Made by a program: the position numbers and the translations under genes
Shown here: positions 1 through 31,399 of the stretch, piece after piece
How positions within the stretch are numbered: the stretch's first letter is position 1
Layout of the letters: each line of letters starts with the position of its first letter
Assembly: GCA_018806985.1 (NCBI GenBank)
Contig: JADANN010000422.1
Coordinates: 62,001-126,000, forward strand
DNA length: 64,000 bases
DNA from: Angiostrongylus vasorum
Taxonomy: Eukaryota > Nematoda > Chromadorea > Rhabditida > Metastrongylidae
Direction of reading: 5' to 3'
Notes under the pieces: model-generated
Databases searched by the model: none
What the model was told of the DNA's origin: nothing
What the model saw: only the letters and a program-made list of their open reading frames with translations

Positions 1-113
1 ACCAATTTGCGGACCCCGGAGGGATGGAAGGCTTGGTGGGCCATGGGCGCCAGGATCGATTCCACGTGTATGTCGCAGTGGCGCCTCCAACCACTGCGCC
101 ACACGCGCCCGCT
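1..113 (-). mobile_element. SINE-1, tRNA-derived (5' part, cut by window edge)
   Basis: Minus strand begins GCGCGTGTGGCGCAGTGG (A box TGGCGCAGTGG), then GGAATCGATCC (B-box-like) and CCTTCCATCCCTCCGGGGTC. This is the head of the commonest SINE in the window. The consensus tail is GCATGGCGCATCCCTNAGGGATTG... with GAGCTTTATCC at the end, about 270 bases in all. Confidence 0.75.
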
Positions 114-241
114 TAAAATAAATAAAATAAAACAATCGATAAGTAGAACAAGATTGAAAACCGGATAAAATAAGATAGAAAATTCAGCAGATTAGTTGAA
201 GAAGATCAAATTTAAAAAATAAAAGGTAAAGGACAACTAAC

Positions 242-19952
<19,711 letters not shown>

Positions 19953-20544
19953 CTAGATACTTATAACTCATCGAGAGCCATGCATACCTACCAACCCACA
20001 GTGCTATAGAGGATGTATAAGGCGAACATCTTCCATGTTCTCCTACTCCGGATCAACGCATAACACTGCCAATAAGGCAACATACTCTGTCCTTCCCTAA
20101 CATAAATAACAACAAGCATCCGAAGAATGTCTCGTGTAGCTATTTACATACTGGCCCATCTCATCACTCCTTATCTAAAGGAAAACTTTGGAAACAAATT
20201 TTCGGTAGAATGTTGAGGAAGCCATGATGCTCTCTTACGAGAAGAAAAAACTTATTTGGAAGTGATAACTAGCGCCTCATCTCTCAAATGGAAGGTAGTG
20301 CAACGGTAACCAAATTTCGGAAAGAACTCAGCGCAATGGATATAGTTGTGCCGACAAAAGTGCAGAAAATTTATCATGAAAGTGCAGAGTTCTCCTTTAC
20401 CAAAAATTCAACGGCCTAAAGTCGGTGGAAAAGAAAGCGTGCATGTACAAGCCTTTTATGAAAAACAAAATTGCTACCACAGAATGAATCGAGGTGACTG
20501 AAGAGAAAAAATAGAGTGGCCTCTTTGTGGCTCTGTTTAGGATC

Positions 20545-20935
20545 ACCTCTTCCACCAGTTTATGGCCTCATTGTGGCTGGGAAGTGTTCCTAGATGTCGG
20601 ATTACACGGATTCTTCCAAACAGCAGTGCTTCCCAAACTGAGAAGAAGTCAAATGTTTTCAACCGGAAGCTCAGCCAAGAGTAAACCAATACCAGAAATC
20701 ACCACCGTCCTAGTATCCAATTAGTTGCACGGTAGCAAATCTCGTTCTGGTGGACAACGGCGACGACTGCTTGAGGTGGTGACAATCTGTGGAAGGCTTC
20801 AGCCAGACTGACTTAGGTACTCCAAGGAACTACGACGTCTAAACCAGCAAATAAGTCTCCAGAGGACAGAAATTATGCTGGCCCAGCACCAGTGAAGATA
20901 GGTCATCCAAGTATCCAAATAAGTAAATATTTACA
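20545..20935 (+). repeat. R4 interspersed repeat, oldest copy
   Basis: R4 consensus runs from CCTCCCAACGGTTTACCGCC to GACGGGCCGTTCAAGTATC, about 390 bases. Here TTATGGCCTCATTGTGGCTGG, AAGAGTAAACCAATACCAG and CATCCAAGTATCC are recognisable. Abuts the Penelope 3' region. Confidence 0.7.
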
Positions 20936-21063
20936 GTTCCCAGGATAGACTTTCTTTTAACCTCGGCATAGGAATATGAATGCGTCGTTTTCTTGTTCAG
21001 CAACAGCGAGGTTGTTAAACAGCATACATTTGCTTCCACAGAAAAAACAATACAATACAACAG

Positions 21064-21100
21064 TAGCTGACGTTTCGCCAGTACCGCCTTCTTCAGAGCC
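21064..21100 (-). ncRNA. hammerhead-like motif 3' of the Penelope element
   Basis: Minus-strand order: GGCT, CTGAAGA, a GGCG...TGGC hairpin, GAAAC, GTC, AGCT. This fits hammerhead stem I (GGCU/AGCU with one G-U pair), core CUGANGA, stem II, core GAAA and the cleavage triplet GUC. It lies about 200 bases past the end of the Penelope ORF in the same orientation. Penelope-like elements are known to carry hammerhead motifs in their terminal repeats. Stem III would be only two pairs without a loop, so activity, if any, would need a dimer. Confidence 0.55.
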
Positions 21101-21289
21101 TGGAAGGGCATACAGATATACAATTTATTAGGCCAAACGCTTCAATAACAGTTACAAAAAAGACGAAAAACTCTATGGCAATTACATGATCAACAGCTTC
21201 TCGAAACACTCACCGCTTTTTCTTGACCTCCAATGAGGGAGATTAGAACAGCTGATTACAGTCGCATATGGTTGATGACTGCACCAGCC

Positions 21290-23110
21290 CACATCACAAA
21301 TTGATTCGAAGATACGGGGCCAGGTCGTGTATGACCTCTGGGCATTCCTCCCTGCTATTCATTGTGGGGTTTTTGGCATTCATCCAAAAAGCCCCAAGAG
21401 GTTTGCGCGTTGGTGTTTTAGTCTCCTGTGCGAGGACATTGACTTTAACTTCGAGATCGTCTCCGCTACGCTTTTGTATTCTATGCGTTCTAGCGGGGTA
21501 CTTTGTCTTGCTTTTCGTTTGCAATCTAGGTGTTCTTTTTATACTGATACACAAGGGTCTGCCCGTTTCGCCAATACATTCGTCTCCGCAGTCATTACAA
21601 GAGATCAGATATATCGTACCTGAACTCATGCAATCACCGTCCCTACCGTAAGGGCAAATTACGCAATTTGTTGTTCCACCTAGACGGTCATATAAGCAGT
21701 TACGAACTAACTGACGACGTAGAGTATCCGTTGGTATAACTTCAACGAAGCTGAGATATTTGCAAAACTCTGGACCGCAGGTGCCTATGGTGGGGAACGA
21801 TGGCAAAAAGACCGATAGAACCAGCTGAGAGACAGGCGAAACGAAGGACCCGCATGATGTGGTGGTGAACGCGTTACTCCCCGAAAAGGACAATAGCGCG
21901 TTCGTTCCCCACCATAGGCACCTGCGGTCCAGAGTTTTGCAAATATCTCAGCTTCGTTGAAGCTATATTTCGCAATATACCCTGCTATCAAAAAAGAGTA
22001 GGCAGTAAGTAAAAAGGTTAAAATTGTGATTATAACTATAGCCTCAGCTTAACTGGGTTCAATGCCGACTTGGGCTCCCCAGATCAATCCCGTTGACGGG
22101 TGACTGCTGATGGCAAAAGATCGATAGAACTAGCTGAGAGACAGGCGAAACGAAGGACCCGCATGGTGTGGTGGTGAACGCGTTACTCCCCGGAAAGGGC
22201 AATAGCGCGTTCGTTCCCCACCATAGGCACCTGCGGTCCAGAGTTTTGCAAATATCTCAGCTTCGTTGATGTTTAGCAATATATCCTGCCATCAAAAAGA
22301 GTAGGCAGTAAGTGAAAAGGTTAAAATTATCAGTTGGTATTTCAACTATGGCTACCGATTCCTCTAGACCTGCCCTTTTTAAGCATCGTTTAATAGATAT
22401 GCTTATTCCATTGTTAATAAAGGGCAACATAAACGGCGCCTTCTTTTGCCAAAGTGTTTCGCTTGGGCGCGTCGCTGTCCTTCTAAACTTATCTCGTGCG
22501 GTGACTACTTCGTAGGCACTGGAGATGGCTATTTGCCGAGCCAAGTCGCGCGATTCTTCCCATAGTTCCCTGGTTGTGCACACAAGGATGGCTGTTCGAA
22601 ACATGTTTCTCACAACAGCCCTCTTTGTGTAGTGAAGAGAGGAAATGAACAAGGATGTTTTTGTTACTTGGTTTTCGGTACCACTTTGTCATATAACCTC
22701 TACTTGATAAGTTGATTAAAACGTTAAGAAATGGAAGCCAGGTCTCTTTCGGTTTCTCCCGGGTGAATTTAATATACTCAGACTGCTCATTCAATAATTC
22801 AAAGCATTTGTCCATCTCCTCCTGAGTAGAGAAGATGAAAAAACAATCATCTATGTATCTGCAGTAGAGTAGCAGCCGGAGATCGATCGATGACCGTAGC
22901 TTCTATTTTAGACATGAACGCAATGGCGAGAGTTGGTGCCAACCGCTGTCCCATCATGTCCCATCCCAACTTCTTGATAAACATGAAGGAGGAATACACA
23001 TGCATGGTTTGTCTATTCAGCAGCTTATGGTTCTCTTAAAAGAGTGCCTAAGCTGCTCGATTTTCAGATGGTTTGGGAACTATTACGCACAAATTAGAGG
23101 GCTGGCAAAC
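21290..23110 (-). mobile_element. Penelope-like retroelement (RT + GIY-YIG), degenerate
   Basis: Minus strand, 5' to 3'. MGQRLAPTLAIAFMSKIEA lies near 22.9 kb. The RT catalytic YIDD is at 22857-22846, followed by FIFSTQEEMDKCF. Thumb-like WLPFLNVLINLSSRGYMTKW and WYRKPSNKN lie near 22.7 kb, then the linker to GLEESVAIVEIPTD near 22.35 kb. After an inserted FB-SINE the frame resumes at IPTDTLRRQLVRNCLYDRLG, a Cys motif (NCVICPYGRDGDC), the GIY-YIG endonuclease segment (TIYLISCNDCGDECIGETG; canonical YIG is CIG here) and a C-terminus ending near 21294. RT plus C-terminal GIY-YIG is the Penelope signature. Several frame breaks (for example near 22.65 and 22.9 kb) show the copy is dead. The 5' end above 23.1 kb is unclear. 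Confidence 0.9.
21738..22332. mobile_element. FB-SINE composite inserted in the Penelope element
   Basis: Exact 8 bp duplication GTTGGTAT at 21730-21737 and 22333-22340. Contains two minus-oriented tRNA-like cores (about 21.84 and 22.18 kb) and arms CAACGAAGCTGAG (left) and CTCAGCTTCGTTG (middle and right). Removing it rejoins the Penelope frame at IPTD. Confidence 0.85.
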
Positions 23111-23370
23111 ATCGCAAATCAGAGTGAAGAAGGACGAAGCTTGAAACTTCGGGGTCTACTACGACTGACGCAAACATAAATAGGAATAAGAAGACCGTGC
23201 GGAAGCCATATGATTCACTTTCAAGTAATCAGTGGGACGAAAACAGTTAGTCGGATAGCTAACTGTTTGAGAGGGACCATCTGTACACAAATATGATTCT
23301 TTCCTAACGTGAAAACTACATGATCAACGCCTAGTGCAACTATGGCCACCGGTGAAATGATAGCCACCGA

Positions 23371-23556
23371 TGACCCATTTGAAGAATATATATCAATAGC
23401 GAAACGTAGATGGGGCCGCTCATATGATGAAAAGAACAGATGAGAGATGGACGAAAAAGAAATGACCCATTTGAAGAATATATATCGATAGCGAAACGTA
23501 GATGGGGGCCGCTCATATGATGAAAAGAACAGATGAGAGATGGACGAAAAGAATAG
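23371..23556. repeat. 92 bp near-perfect tandem duplication
   Basis: TGACCCATTTGAAGAATATA starts at 23371 and again at 23463; units differ by a few bases plus one extra G. Just upstream (on the minus strand) of the Penelope RT. Confidence 0.85.
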
Positions 23557-23839
23557 TAGAATGGACTCCACGAGGATGCAAGCGTCCCTTGGACGACCAT
23601 CTACACGCTAGGCGGATGTGTTCGTAACCAACGTCAGCTGTACTTGCAGCTGCAGTTGTTTTACAGATCACGGTATGGGACTCGCACAAGCCACCATGCT
23701 AGAATAAAACCACTACCACGGACGACCGACGATATCAATGTAGAAAAAAAACTATGAAAAATGCGTTAGAGTCCTCACAACTCGTGAAGGTAGGCCGTCC
23801 TACTCTCCCAGTAAATAAGTACGGTGGCGATCACAATGG

Positions 23840-24237
23840 ATGAGCGCACTTATTGCGTATAACATTGAAATTATCCAAACCTTGTGCGACAAACATTTAG
23901 AAGGATATTCACGTATGTATTGGCAAAGCTTTTCGTATTTGACGATGGTAAGAATAAATAGGACGGCACTGTCGATATATTTTTACGAATCTCTTCTGAT
24001 GGCCTGCATTATAGCAATCTTAATTAGCACACGATTTGTCCAATAGACCTCTGTCTACCTCTACCGCGAGCTATGGATGCCCAGTGGGCTTCCACTTTTT
24101 GAGAAAACGAATACATCGTATTATTTGCACGATGATGTTCTTTTTAGCGAGAACGTATGTATGGAAAGCTAGGCGGGTTTTGTGAGAGTGTGCGCAGAGA
24201 TTACTTCTTGGAAACAATAGCCTTGCTCTGCCTTGAT
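23840..24237 (+). CDS. possible two-exon gene or fragment, unrecognised
   Basis: An open frame ends in WQSFSYLTM at a strong donor ATG|GTAAGAA (after 23946). An acceptor TTTTTAG (24119) restarts in phase 0 with RERMYGKLGGFCESVRRDYF and runs to TAG at 24235-24237. Composition looks coding, but no family is recognised and the opposite strand of the first exon is also open. Confidence 0.22.
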
Positions 24238-24599
24238 TATACATAGTGCTTCTCTATTGTTATAAAGATATTGAAACATGCGATTCGCACATAACACATT
24301 TCGACGACATCACGGCACCGCTTGAATATGACTATGAAGCAGAAATTCTTGCCCGAACGTTTGTTACTTGACAAGGCGCACCCAGTTATGTAGGCAATGA
24401 CTACGAGTATATGGTATAAGACATAAATCAGTCCGGAAGTGACGTGTACACCACCGTCTGAGGCTGTGCACAGCAAGTGTATTGTCGCATTTGACCAACG
24501 TTAAACTCTGATCTGGCGCCACTTGAGAACGTGCCACGTATCCTCGTGGATAATCAATCCATACTAAAGCAAATGAAGTCATCAAAGTGTACGCACCTG

Positions 24600-26430
24600 C
24601 CATGTTCGAAATGAGATTGTCAACTCAACAATTTCGTCCTGCATGAAACCCTTGGCTAAACATATTAGAGGATGGACGTAAACCGCTCTAAAAATGCCGT
24701 ATTAAATTGGAAAATCGTTCGTTTACATATTTAAATCGATCCATTAGTCCAAAAAAAATCCTTGGAAGTTTCCTAATTTGAAACAACTTCTGGGAAAACG
24801 GTATTTCAGAACGCGAAAAAATCCCTAATTGATTTAAAAGCTAACGCGCCAGTACGATAGTTCTTTTTCTTAGTATGCCGATAGAAAATTTCCCAAACTG
24901 GCATTAATTTTATTCCGCCATGTAACGCCACAGTACTTTTTCATTTTAGCTGATTTTGAGAAACGCAAGTTTTAGTAAGCCTTTAAATTGATAAGGTGCT
25001 TCCAAACATATTCAAAACACACGTTTGCTTCTCGTCAGCACTTCGGATTACCAAAAGTGTCCTTCGTTGCCAAATAAGTCGTCGGATCAAATATGGACCC
25101 AGTTTGGAAAGAAGTACATAGAATAAGTATCGAATCACAGACCTTGAGGCCATGTCAGCCTATAAAACAGGTGACTTAAGTATTACCACTATTAGTAGTA
25201 AGTGCGTTCTTTCTTCAAAAGAAACCGGTATTATGAGCAGCTCTTTGTTCAGGACATTCACACAAATACAAATCGTGAGGGACATATCTCCGCCCTCACT
25301 TCGAGAGCAAAAATGCCATTAAAAAACGTGCAGAAGGCGAACTGTACTCGTAAAGAACTATCTGGATCGCTGCTTATTAATAAAGTGCTTTACACGCACA
25401 AAAACATTATTAGTAAGGAAGACTCAAAGACAGTTGTTTACACTGAACACGCTCTACTTAAGAAGAGTACAACAGTCGGAAAACTTTACTTTGACGAAAA
25501 ATTCGTTTTCTTCTGGAATTTTGCAACTCGAGAATCCAAAAAGCAATTAGTATGAAGCGTTCGTAAAACAGAGGTAGAAGCAACGATCCTTCGATGTTAG
25601 CGTTAGCTCTAACCTGAATTCCAACATTTAATCAGCTACACCTTAGAGACAATAAAACAGAAGTACATGCTTTAGTTAGTTTCAGTCAGTGAATTCTAAC
25701 TGCAATGTTTCATCAACGTATAACTAGTAAGTATGACTTTTGATTGTGATAAAGGCAAAGACAATGGGAAAAGACATAGGACGAAGTGCGCTGTTATCAA
25801 TCAATGAGAAATTGGACGAACGAGTAAGGTCAAAATAGGATAGGTGCACTTGAATAGTTAAAAAATCATCTTCTCTGACAAACTATGCCACTCTTCTAAT
25901 AGGTCTTACTTATATCTTACTAATACTAATACTTAACATAATATTAAACAGAACAAAGAAAACTTTTGCGAAAGTTAGAAGTCTGCGAATTACCGGTAAG
26001 TTGCTCTGTCTTCGTTCACAGCTCGACTATTTTCATCTAAACAATAAAGACATAGTGACATAAGAACGTGACCACAATTCTGGCCAGCTTTTGAATGTGA
26101 TAAAAGTTAAAATTATTGCAAAGAGTAACCTAAGCTTAAGGTTATTTCTTCATCATGATAGTAACACTTTAGGCCTTGAAAATAGAACTTCTTTGACATA
26201 CGACGCTTATTTCACTCCGAAAACTATTCCTAGTTGAACGAAATGCATTGTTTCCACAAGAGAGCCATTCATGTCGCATTTATAACAACTTATAGTTTCT
26301 CACTATTTCAAGTCTAATTTTGTTACACTAGTAAATTTGCAACAGATTGCTACTGAGGCACTCAGAGCCATGAATGCGCTTGAACAGCTAGCGTATCCCT
26401 ATTCGCTCACTATACAGCGGTCTTTCATAA
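24600..26430. other. gene-poor AT-rich stretch
   Basis: Nothing supported except the weak ORF at 25202-25555. A minus-strand frame pair at 24603-24237 (start MAGAYTLMTSFALVW; membrane-like GLIYVLYHILVVIAYITGC in the next frame) may be a broken small membrane protein. Confidence 0.4.
25202..25555 (+). CDS. hypothetical ORF, unrecognised
   Basis: 117 codons without introns, lysine- and threonine-rich (RKELSGSLLINKVLYTHKN in the middle). No motif recognised; the frame opens at a GTG, not ATG. May be chance in AT-rich DNA. Confidence 0.2.
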   Translation: MRSFFKRNRYYEQLFVQDIHTNTNREGHISALTSRAKMPLKNVQKANCTRKELSGSLLINKVLYTHKNIISKEDSKTVVYTEHALLKKSTTVGKLYFDEKFVFFWNFATRESKKQLV

Positions 26431-26439
26431 ACATTATAC

Positions 26440-27020
26440 CAACTCCAGAACAAGACTTTTCCATTCTATGACAAGACCATTATTGTAAAGAAGGAGATTT
26501 TGATAAGAAGATACCATCTTGTCAGAATTATTTACAGCCAATCTCGAATATTGTGCGAAGACTGAAAGATGAAATAGGAGCGAAAGTCGATGGAGTGCAA
26601 CTACATCACCTTCGCCGGGTTGATGTGATGATACTGTTCTTACCACACCAAAAGTTGGACAGATAGGTCGAATGTCATCCGATTTCAACGACGACTACAT
26701 AAAAGCTGATCTTCCAGTGAAATTCTGGAAGGAGGTCTTTACGGATATCAACATAATAAACGACTTGACTTCTGAGCTGAACAGGAGGAAGCGTGCGGCT
26801 AATAAGAACTTGGAGGATCAAGTGAAGAGGATAAGAAATATTCGGCCACTTTTCACTAGACTATATGATTATTCCCACTTTTTAACCTACGCACAGAAAA
26901 AATGGGCGCTACCACATGAGAAGGAAAACAAATTCAGTGTCATCGAGTGTGCCGTAATAGAACCATGCCGTACCATGCAAATTAGAGAGGGAATCACAAG
27001 TTCCGACATATGTGAATAAT
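26440..27020 (+). mobile_element. RTE-type retrotransposon remnant (RT)
   Basis: EDTILSELFTANLEYCAKTE and VDGVQLHHLRRVDVM lead into a frame 26672-27019 with DINIINDLTSELNRRKRAAN, EDQVKRIRNIRPL and MQIREGITSSDI. This follows the RTE order. Frame breaks near 26.56 and 26.67 kb. Confidence 0.85.
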
Positions 27021-28037
27021 GAAGGTTTAAAAGCACCCACATGTGTGATGCGTCTTATCGACGAGTGATGCACAAAAGCCGCTAGTGAATGGATTCTACC
27101 TAGTGTCAGTCACACAAAATGAAGAGCACCGACCTAGCTGCACCAGTCTTTATGAAGTTGGAGAATAATTCAATGCTTTTTGAGTTTCTCGCGTAAGCAG
27201 AACCTACCGGGCTGCTTGTATTCGATCGGCAAATGGAGATCATTGCTGGCGCTCACTCGAGTCATTCAACAATCCACGCGAGGGCAAGGAATGTGTGTCA
27301 TGGGTTCGAATTGTGTGCTCGTAGCATTCAGTCGAAATCAGTAGAGAAAAGCACTACACGAGTGAAGCAGCTTCATCCTACATTCCCTTTTATACAGGAA
27401 TCTTCTAGCAGTGCTCTAATGACGTGATCTCACTCGGCAACTCCTCTGGAATCGTTTGAGAGCAATCCACTCTTATCGACTCGACTCAATGAAACAGTTA
27501 TGGAGATCCACATCACTAGAAGAAGGAACTGCTATGAACGTGCAGCTGGAATCAGCACATCATTACTTGCTCTCTCGTTGATCATTAGGTGACCCCAGCG
27601 GATAACAGCAATGTCGATACCGCCAAAACGCTTGCCGCAATAGATTTGTAATAACCTGATATAAACTTACCAATAAGCCAAGACACTGATTATCCATGTT
27701 CAAGTTAAATGAACTTCTGTATTGAACACAATGAATGTGAAATAGGGCTCACTAGCACTTCCACATCAACAGAATCGCATAGAAAGACGTGGCGCAAAAA
27801 GGAACTTGCGCAGATTTAAATGGCTTCATATAATCTGAAGTTACTTACAAAGTTCTAAATATGTAATCTTTCAGATTTAGTCGATAGTAATTGTTATACT
27901 TCAAAAGATCGACTTTCTATAAGGCTCGGCATAATAGTCGAATTATATCTACATATGTTCTTACCATCCACTCTTTTCTAGCCCAGGCGAGGTTGGTATA
28001 GATGCTCTTATTGTTGTCGGTCTCTTTGTTTAACAAT

Positions 28038-28072
28038 GGCTGACGTTTCGCCGACTTAGCCTTCCTCAGAGC
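28038..28072 (-). ncRNA. hammerhead-like motif, inverted partner of the 28.15 kb copy
   Basis: Minus strand: GCTCTGAGGA, GGCTAAGTCGGC, GAAAC, GTC, AGCC. Core boxes CTGAGGA and GAAAC are kept, but stem II is weakened. With its partner it forms a roughly 200 bp imperfect palindrome (about 28005-28215), both outer ends being the GGTTGGTATAGATGCTCTT-type tail. Confidence 0.4.
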
Positions 28073-28132
28073 ACCGTGTGTTGTTCACGAAGGATGTTGA
28101 GACTCATGATGAGACGGATCGTCCAACTGCAA

Positions 28133-28168
28133 GGCTCTGAAGAAGGCGAAGTCACCGAAATGTCAGCC
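28133..28168 (+). ncRNA. hammerhead-like motif, best-paired copy
   Basis: GGCT, CTGAAGA, hairpin GGCG-AAGT-CACC (one mismatch), GAAA, TGTC, AGCC. Stem I GGCU/AGCC pairs perfectly around the core. It is followed by a CAACAACAACAATAAGAGC tract and ACCTCGCGT-like end shared with other copies. It stands head to head with the inverted copy at 28038-28072. Confidence 0.5.
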
Positions 28169-28837
28169 ATTGTGAAACAAGGAGAACAACAACAATAAGA
28201 GCATCTATATCAACCTCGCGTAGACCAAAAAGGCCAGTTTGTAAGGACATATATACAGATATGTTACACTTCAACTCTTCAAATGCACTTATAAAGATTA
28301 CGACCGAGGGACGGAACACAGATAAGCAAATCATGACCGACATGTCAAACGGTTCTCCACAAAAAACTCATTTCTGAACTTCTTCACAACTTCAACGACA
28401 CAACAACTTAACCGCTTCCAATTACTGCACCATAAAAGGGCATCAAACAGAGAATATCGCCTATTGCGCCGAAATTATCTCGACTTCAATACAATTCGGG
28501 TTTGGACATTCGAATGGTATTATCAAAGGTGTCTACAAGGGAGCTGTAGAATGGTAAACATTCCGCAATACCACGATAAGGGAATCTAAAACGATTGTCA
28601 CCGCGACATTCCTAGTAGGCCTAGTAAACCCGATAAATACTATCTTCATTCGATGACTTATCATTCCACTCTACAGCTCACCACATCGAACCATCGAATT
28701 TTCAGCAGATACTAATATTATAGTTTACCATGCTATACTTACATCATTTCTTTACCTAAGCTATATTTGTGAGGTATTGCTACGCTAACTAACTGTTAAC
28801 TTTTTTTTTTTTGCTTAAATCAGGTTATCAGATTTGT

Positions 28838-29000
28838 CTGGGAAAAGTTCGCTCTTCTCTGTAATCCTAGTGGGAATGCTCTAGCTCAGCTATCCCATGT
28901 CCGCGCACAGAATCGACCCAACCAATTTGAAGACCTTCGTGGATGATGAATGAGAGGAACCGAATGACATGCAAGAAGTGCTGAGATTGGCGCACTAGAT
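28838..29000 (+). mobile_element. SINE-2 fragment
   Basis: SINE-2 is a second tRNA-derived family (head GTGGATAGCACAGTGG, B box GGTTCGATCCCAC, a middle CTCTGCAATCCAGTTGG, a 3' part TTCGTGGATGATG and GCTAGGATCCGCA). This copy has only the middle and 3' part. Confidence 0.6.
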
Positions 29001-29534
29001 ACGAAAGGTGGCTGGTGTAAAAGTAAAATAACAAATCAACTTATATAGTGAACAACCTTTCCTTCACATATACTACTTTGTACGAATTACGTGTAAAATG
29101 GCGATTTTATTTAAATAGATGGATCTCCCCTTAGAAAAGGAAACACCATTTATGACTTACGATTCTCACCGTGATATAGTGATGACCTCGAATGCGAAAC
29201 CTCAACATAAATCATTGATTTATCAATAATAAGGGCTATTGGAAGTCTAAAAGGATGTCAGCTCCTCGTTAAGAATAATCTAGCTGGAATAACTCAAGTC
29301 GGGAGATGTCGCACACTCGGAAGAAATATAAAACCTCTCTAATTTGATGAAGACGATGATTATTTGTTGTAAAGCGGCAAGAGCACAGTAGCTCAGCCGA
29401 AAATCTCTGGCAGAAAAAGGTACTCTAGTTAGTCAAATTTATATTGTACCTCGTCAAGTATAAAAGGTGGACATAGGCCATTTGTATTAGTTTACATAAC
29501 CCGACATCACATAATACACGGATCCCAGAACTTC

Positions 29535-29885
29535 GTTTATTTGATTTGTTCTCCCAGCAATTATCATCGACGACGGTGTTCGAGTCTGGGGGAATCCGCT
29601 ACTTCCTGACTGCTTTTGTCTTCTTTGTGAATGTCGTAGAACGTGATAGAGTAGATTACTTCTGCAATCTTGGGATAGCTGTGCTAACGCGTTCCTTGGT
29701 TCTGACCACAAGCAGTCACCAGCGCTTGGCGATCAGAGGGATCGCTTCGAAGATAAGTCTGGCAGCAATCTTTTGACCACCGGAGCTGTGAGATGTTCGC
29801 TTGGTCAGGAGGGGGTCGATGCAGAGCCTGGCGTGCACTATGGCAGCATTCCGATCACGGCGCTTCAGCGCACGTATAGATATCC
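29535..29885 (-). mobile_element. SINE-2, diverged
   Basis: Minus strand shows the TGCTGCC/GACCCC tRNA-like head near 29.85 kb and TTCTACGACATTCACAAAG near 29.63 kb; about 350 bases. Confidence 0.55.
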
Positions 29886-30924
29886 GAGTTTAAGGAAAAG
29901 GATTCTCCATTTCTACTTCATTGCTCGTTTTTTCTTCTTAGATCATTTGACTCCATTCTTTTGGTTTCGAAAAAAACGTAGAACACTTGTCGTTTGCTAG
30001 CATATTATGTTATCATAGTATATTACTCAATCCCACTACATCGTTTCCAATTCCACTCAATTTAGCAAAATTTTTTCAAGTTTGCCCAATAATCTTGTTG
30101 TCGAACTTTCGCTTCTTCTAATGCATTTGATCAGATAATCATAAATAAGAAACAACTGCTCTATCATTCGTAAGAAACTGTGAATCACAAAACTCATGCC
30201 AATGATGCGATATAGTTGTCTACAGATTCAAGGCTTCATGAAATCTATTCAGTTCTTGAGTTATAGAACAATTGTGACTTATTAGTCATTTCCTTGGCTG
30301 GAGCATCTGACCCCCTACTACCACCCCTACAGAGACATATTTACCAAACAGCTCTGATCAGTGATGAAAATGGAAAAAAAATATAGTTCTTAAGGTGCCA
30401 TTTTATGCACGACAATCAGAGACAAAAAATCATCCCTTGGCATATTCTTGTACGTCCGTTGGACTTCCAATTTTGATCCATGTTTTAGAATGAAAGCAAA
30501 TCAATAAGTGATATGTTGTTCATTGGAGTAGAACGGTGCTCCAAATGTGTTGTCCGATGTTCGTATCGGCCGGAATCTGTTTGGAAATTAAAAATCAAAA
30601 TGTCATTTTTATTTCTTATGGGAATTCCAATTCTAAACCACTTCGAAACCCAAGCAACAGTTCTACAGAATCATACTTACTCTTGTAATTAGATGTAGTC
30701 TCTTCTACAAACCAATCAGGTTTCCAACTTTTCAAGCATTCCAATTATCGAGAAATTATCAGTAGTTTTCACAAACCAGTTTTGGACACTTATTGTAAAA
30801 AAAAAAACTCATAAGACCTAATTCGCTGACGAACACCTTTACTTCAAAATGAGTTATACCATTGGTATTCAAATGTAAAAGTCTCTCTGCATACAACACC
30901 GTAAATGAACTGTCTTCGGAGTGT

Positions 30925-31375
30925 TACTTTTTATTTACTGCCTACTACAGTTTTTTACGGTAACGTATTAAGTGAAATGCAACCATAATGATGCTGAGAT
31001 ATTTGTAAAACTCTGGGTCGCAAGTGTCTGTAGTGGAGATCTAACCCGCTGTTACCCTATACTGGGCTAACCTGTTCTCTACCACACCATGCAGGTCATT
31101 CGCTTCGCATTTCTACCAGCTAGTTTTCAATCGTACAATGCCATCAACAATATCCGGTTCAATCTCCATCGTAGACACCTGCGTTCCGGAGTTTTGTAAA
31201 TATCTCAATCTTCAGAATTTTTTTAAAAATTATTATTGGTATACAACTACAATGATGCTGAGACATATGCAAAAATCCGGACCGCATGTGTCTGCGGTAG
31301 GGAACGAATGCACAGTTACCCTTTCCGGGGGCTAACGCGTTCACCCACCACACCGTGCGGGTCCTTCGTTTCGCC
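30925..31375 (+). mobile_element. FB-SINE, rearranged
   Basis: TTTTTATTTACTGCCTACTAC outer arm, AATGATGCTGAGATATTTG twice (30.99 and 31.25 kb) and two tRNA-like cores; the middle is degraded. Confidence 0.65.
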
Positions 31376-31399
31376 TGCCTCTTTTATTGCTATCACGGG

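Larger units (their letters stand above)
27020..30920. other. gene-poor region with scattered repeats
   Basis: Between the RTE remnant and the FB-SINE at 30.9 kb only the inverted hammerhead-motif pair (28.0-28.2 kb) and two SINE-2 pieces are recognisable. Confidence 0.5.

Noticed and set aside
21268..21651. 127-codon plus-strand frame
   Set aside because: Shadow of the Penelope GIY-YIG coding strand.
23371..23556. CRISPR-like direct repeats
   Set aside because: Only two units, head to tail without spacers, in a eukaryotic genome; none elsewhere in the window.
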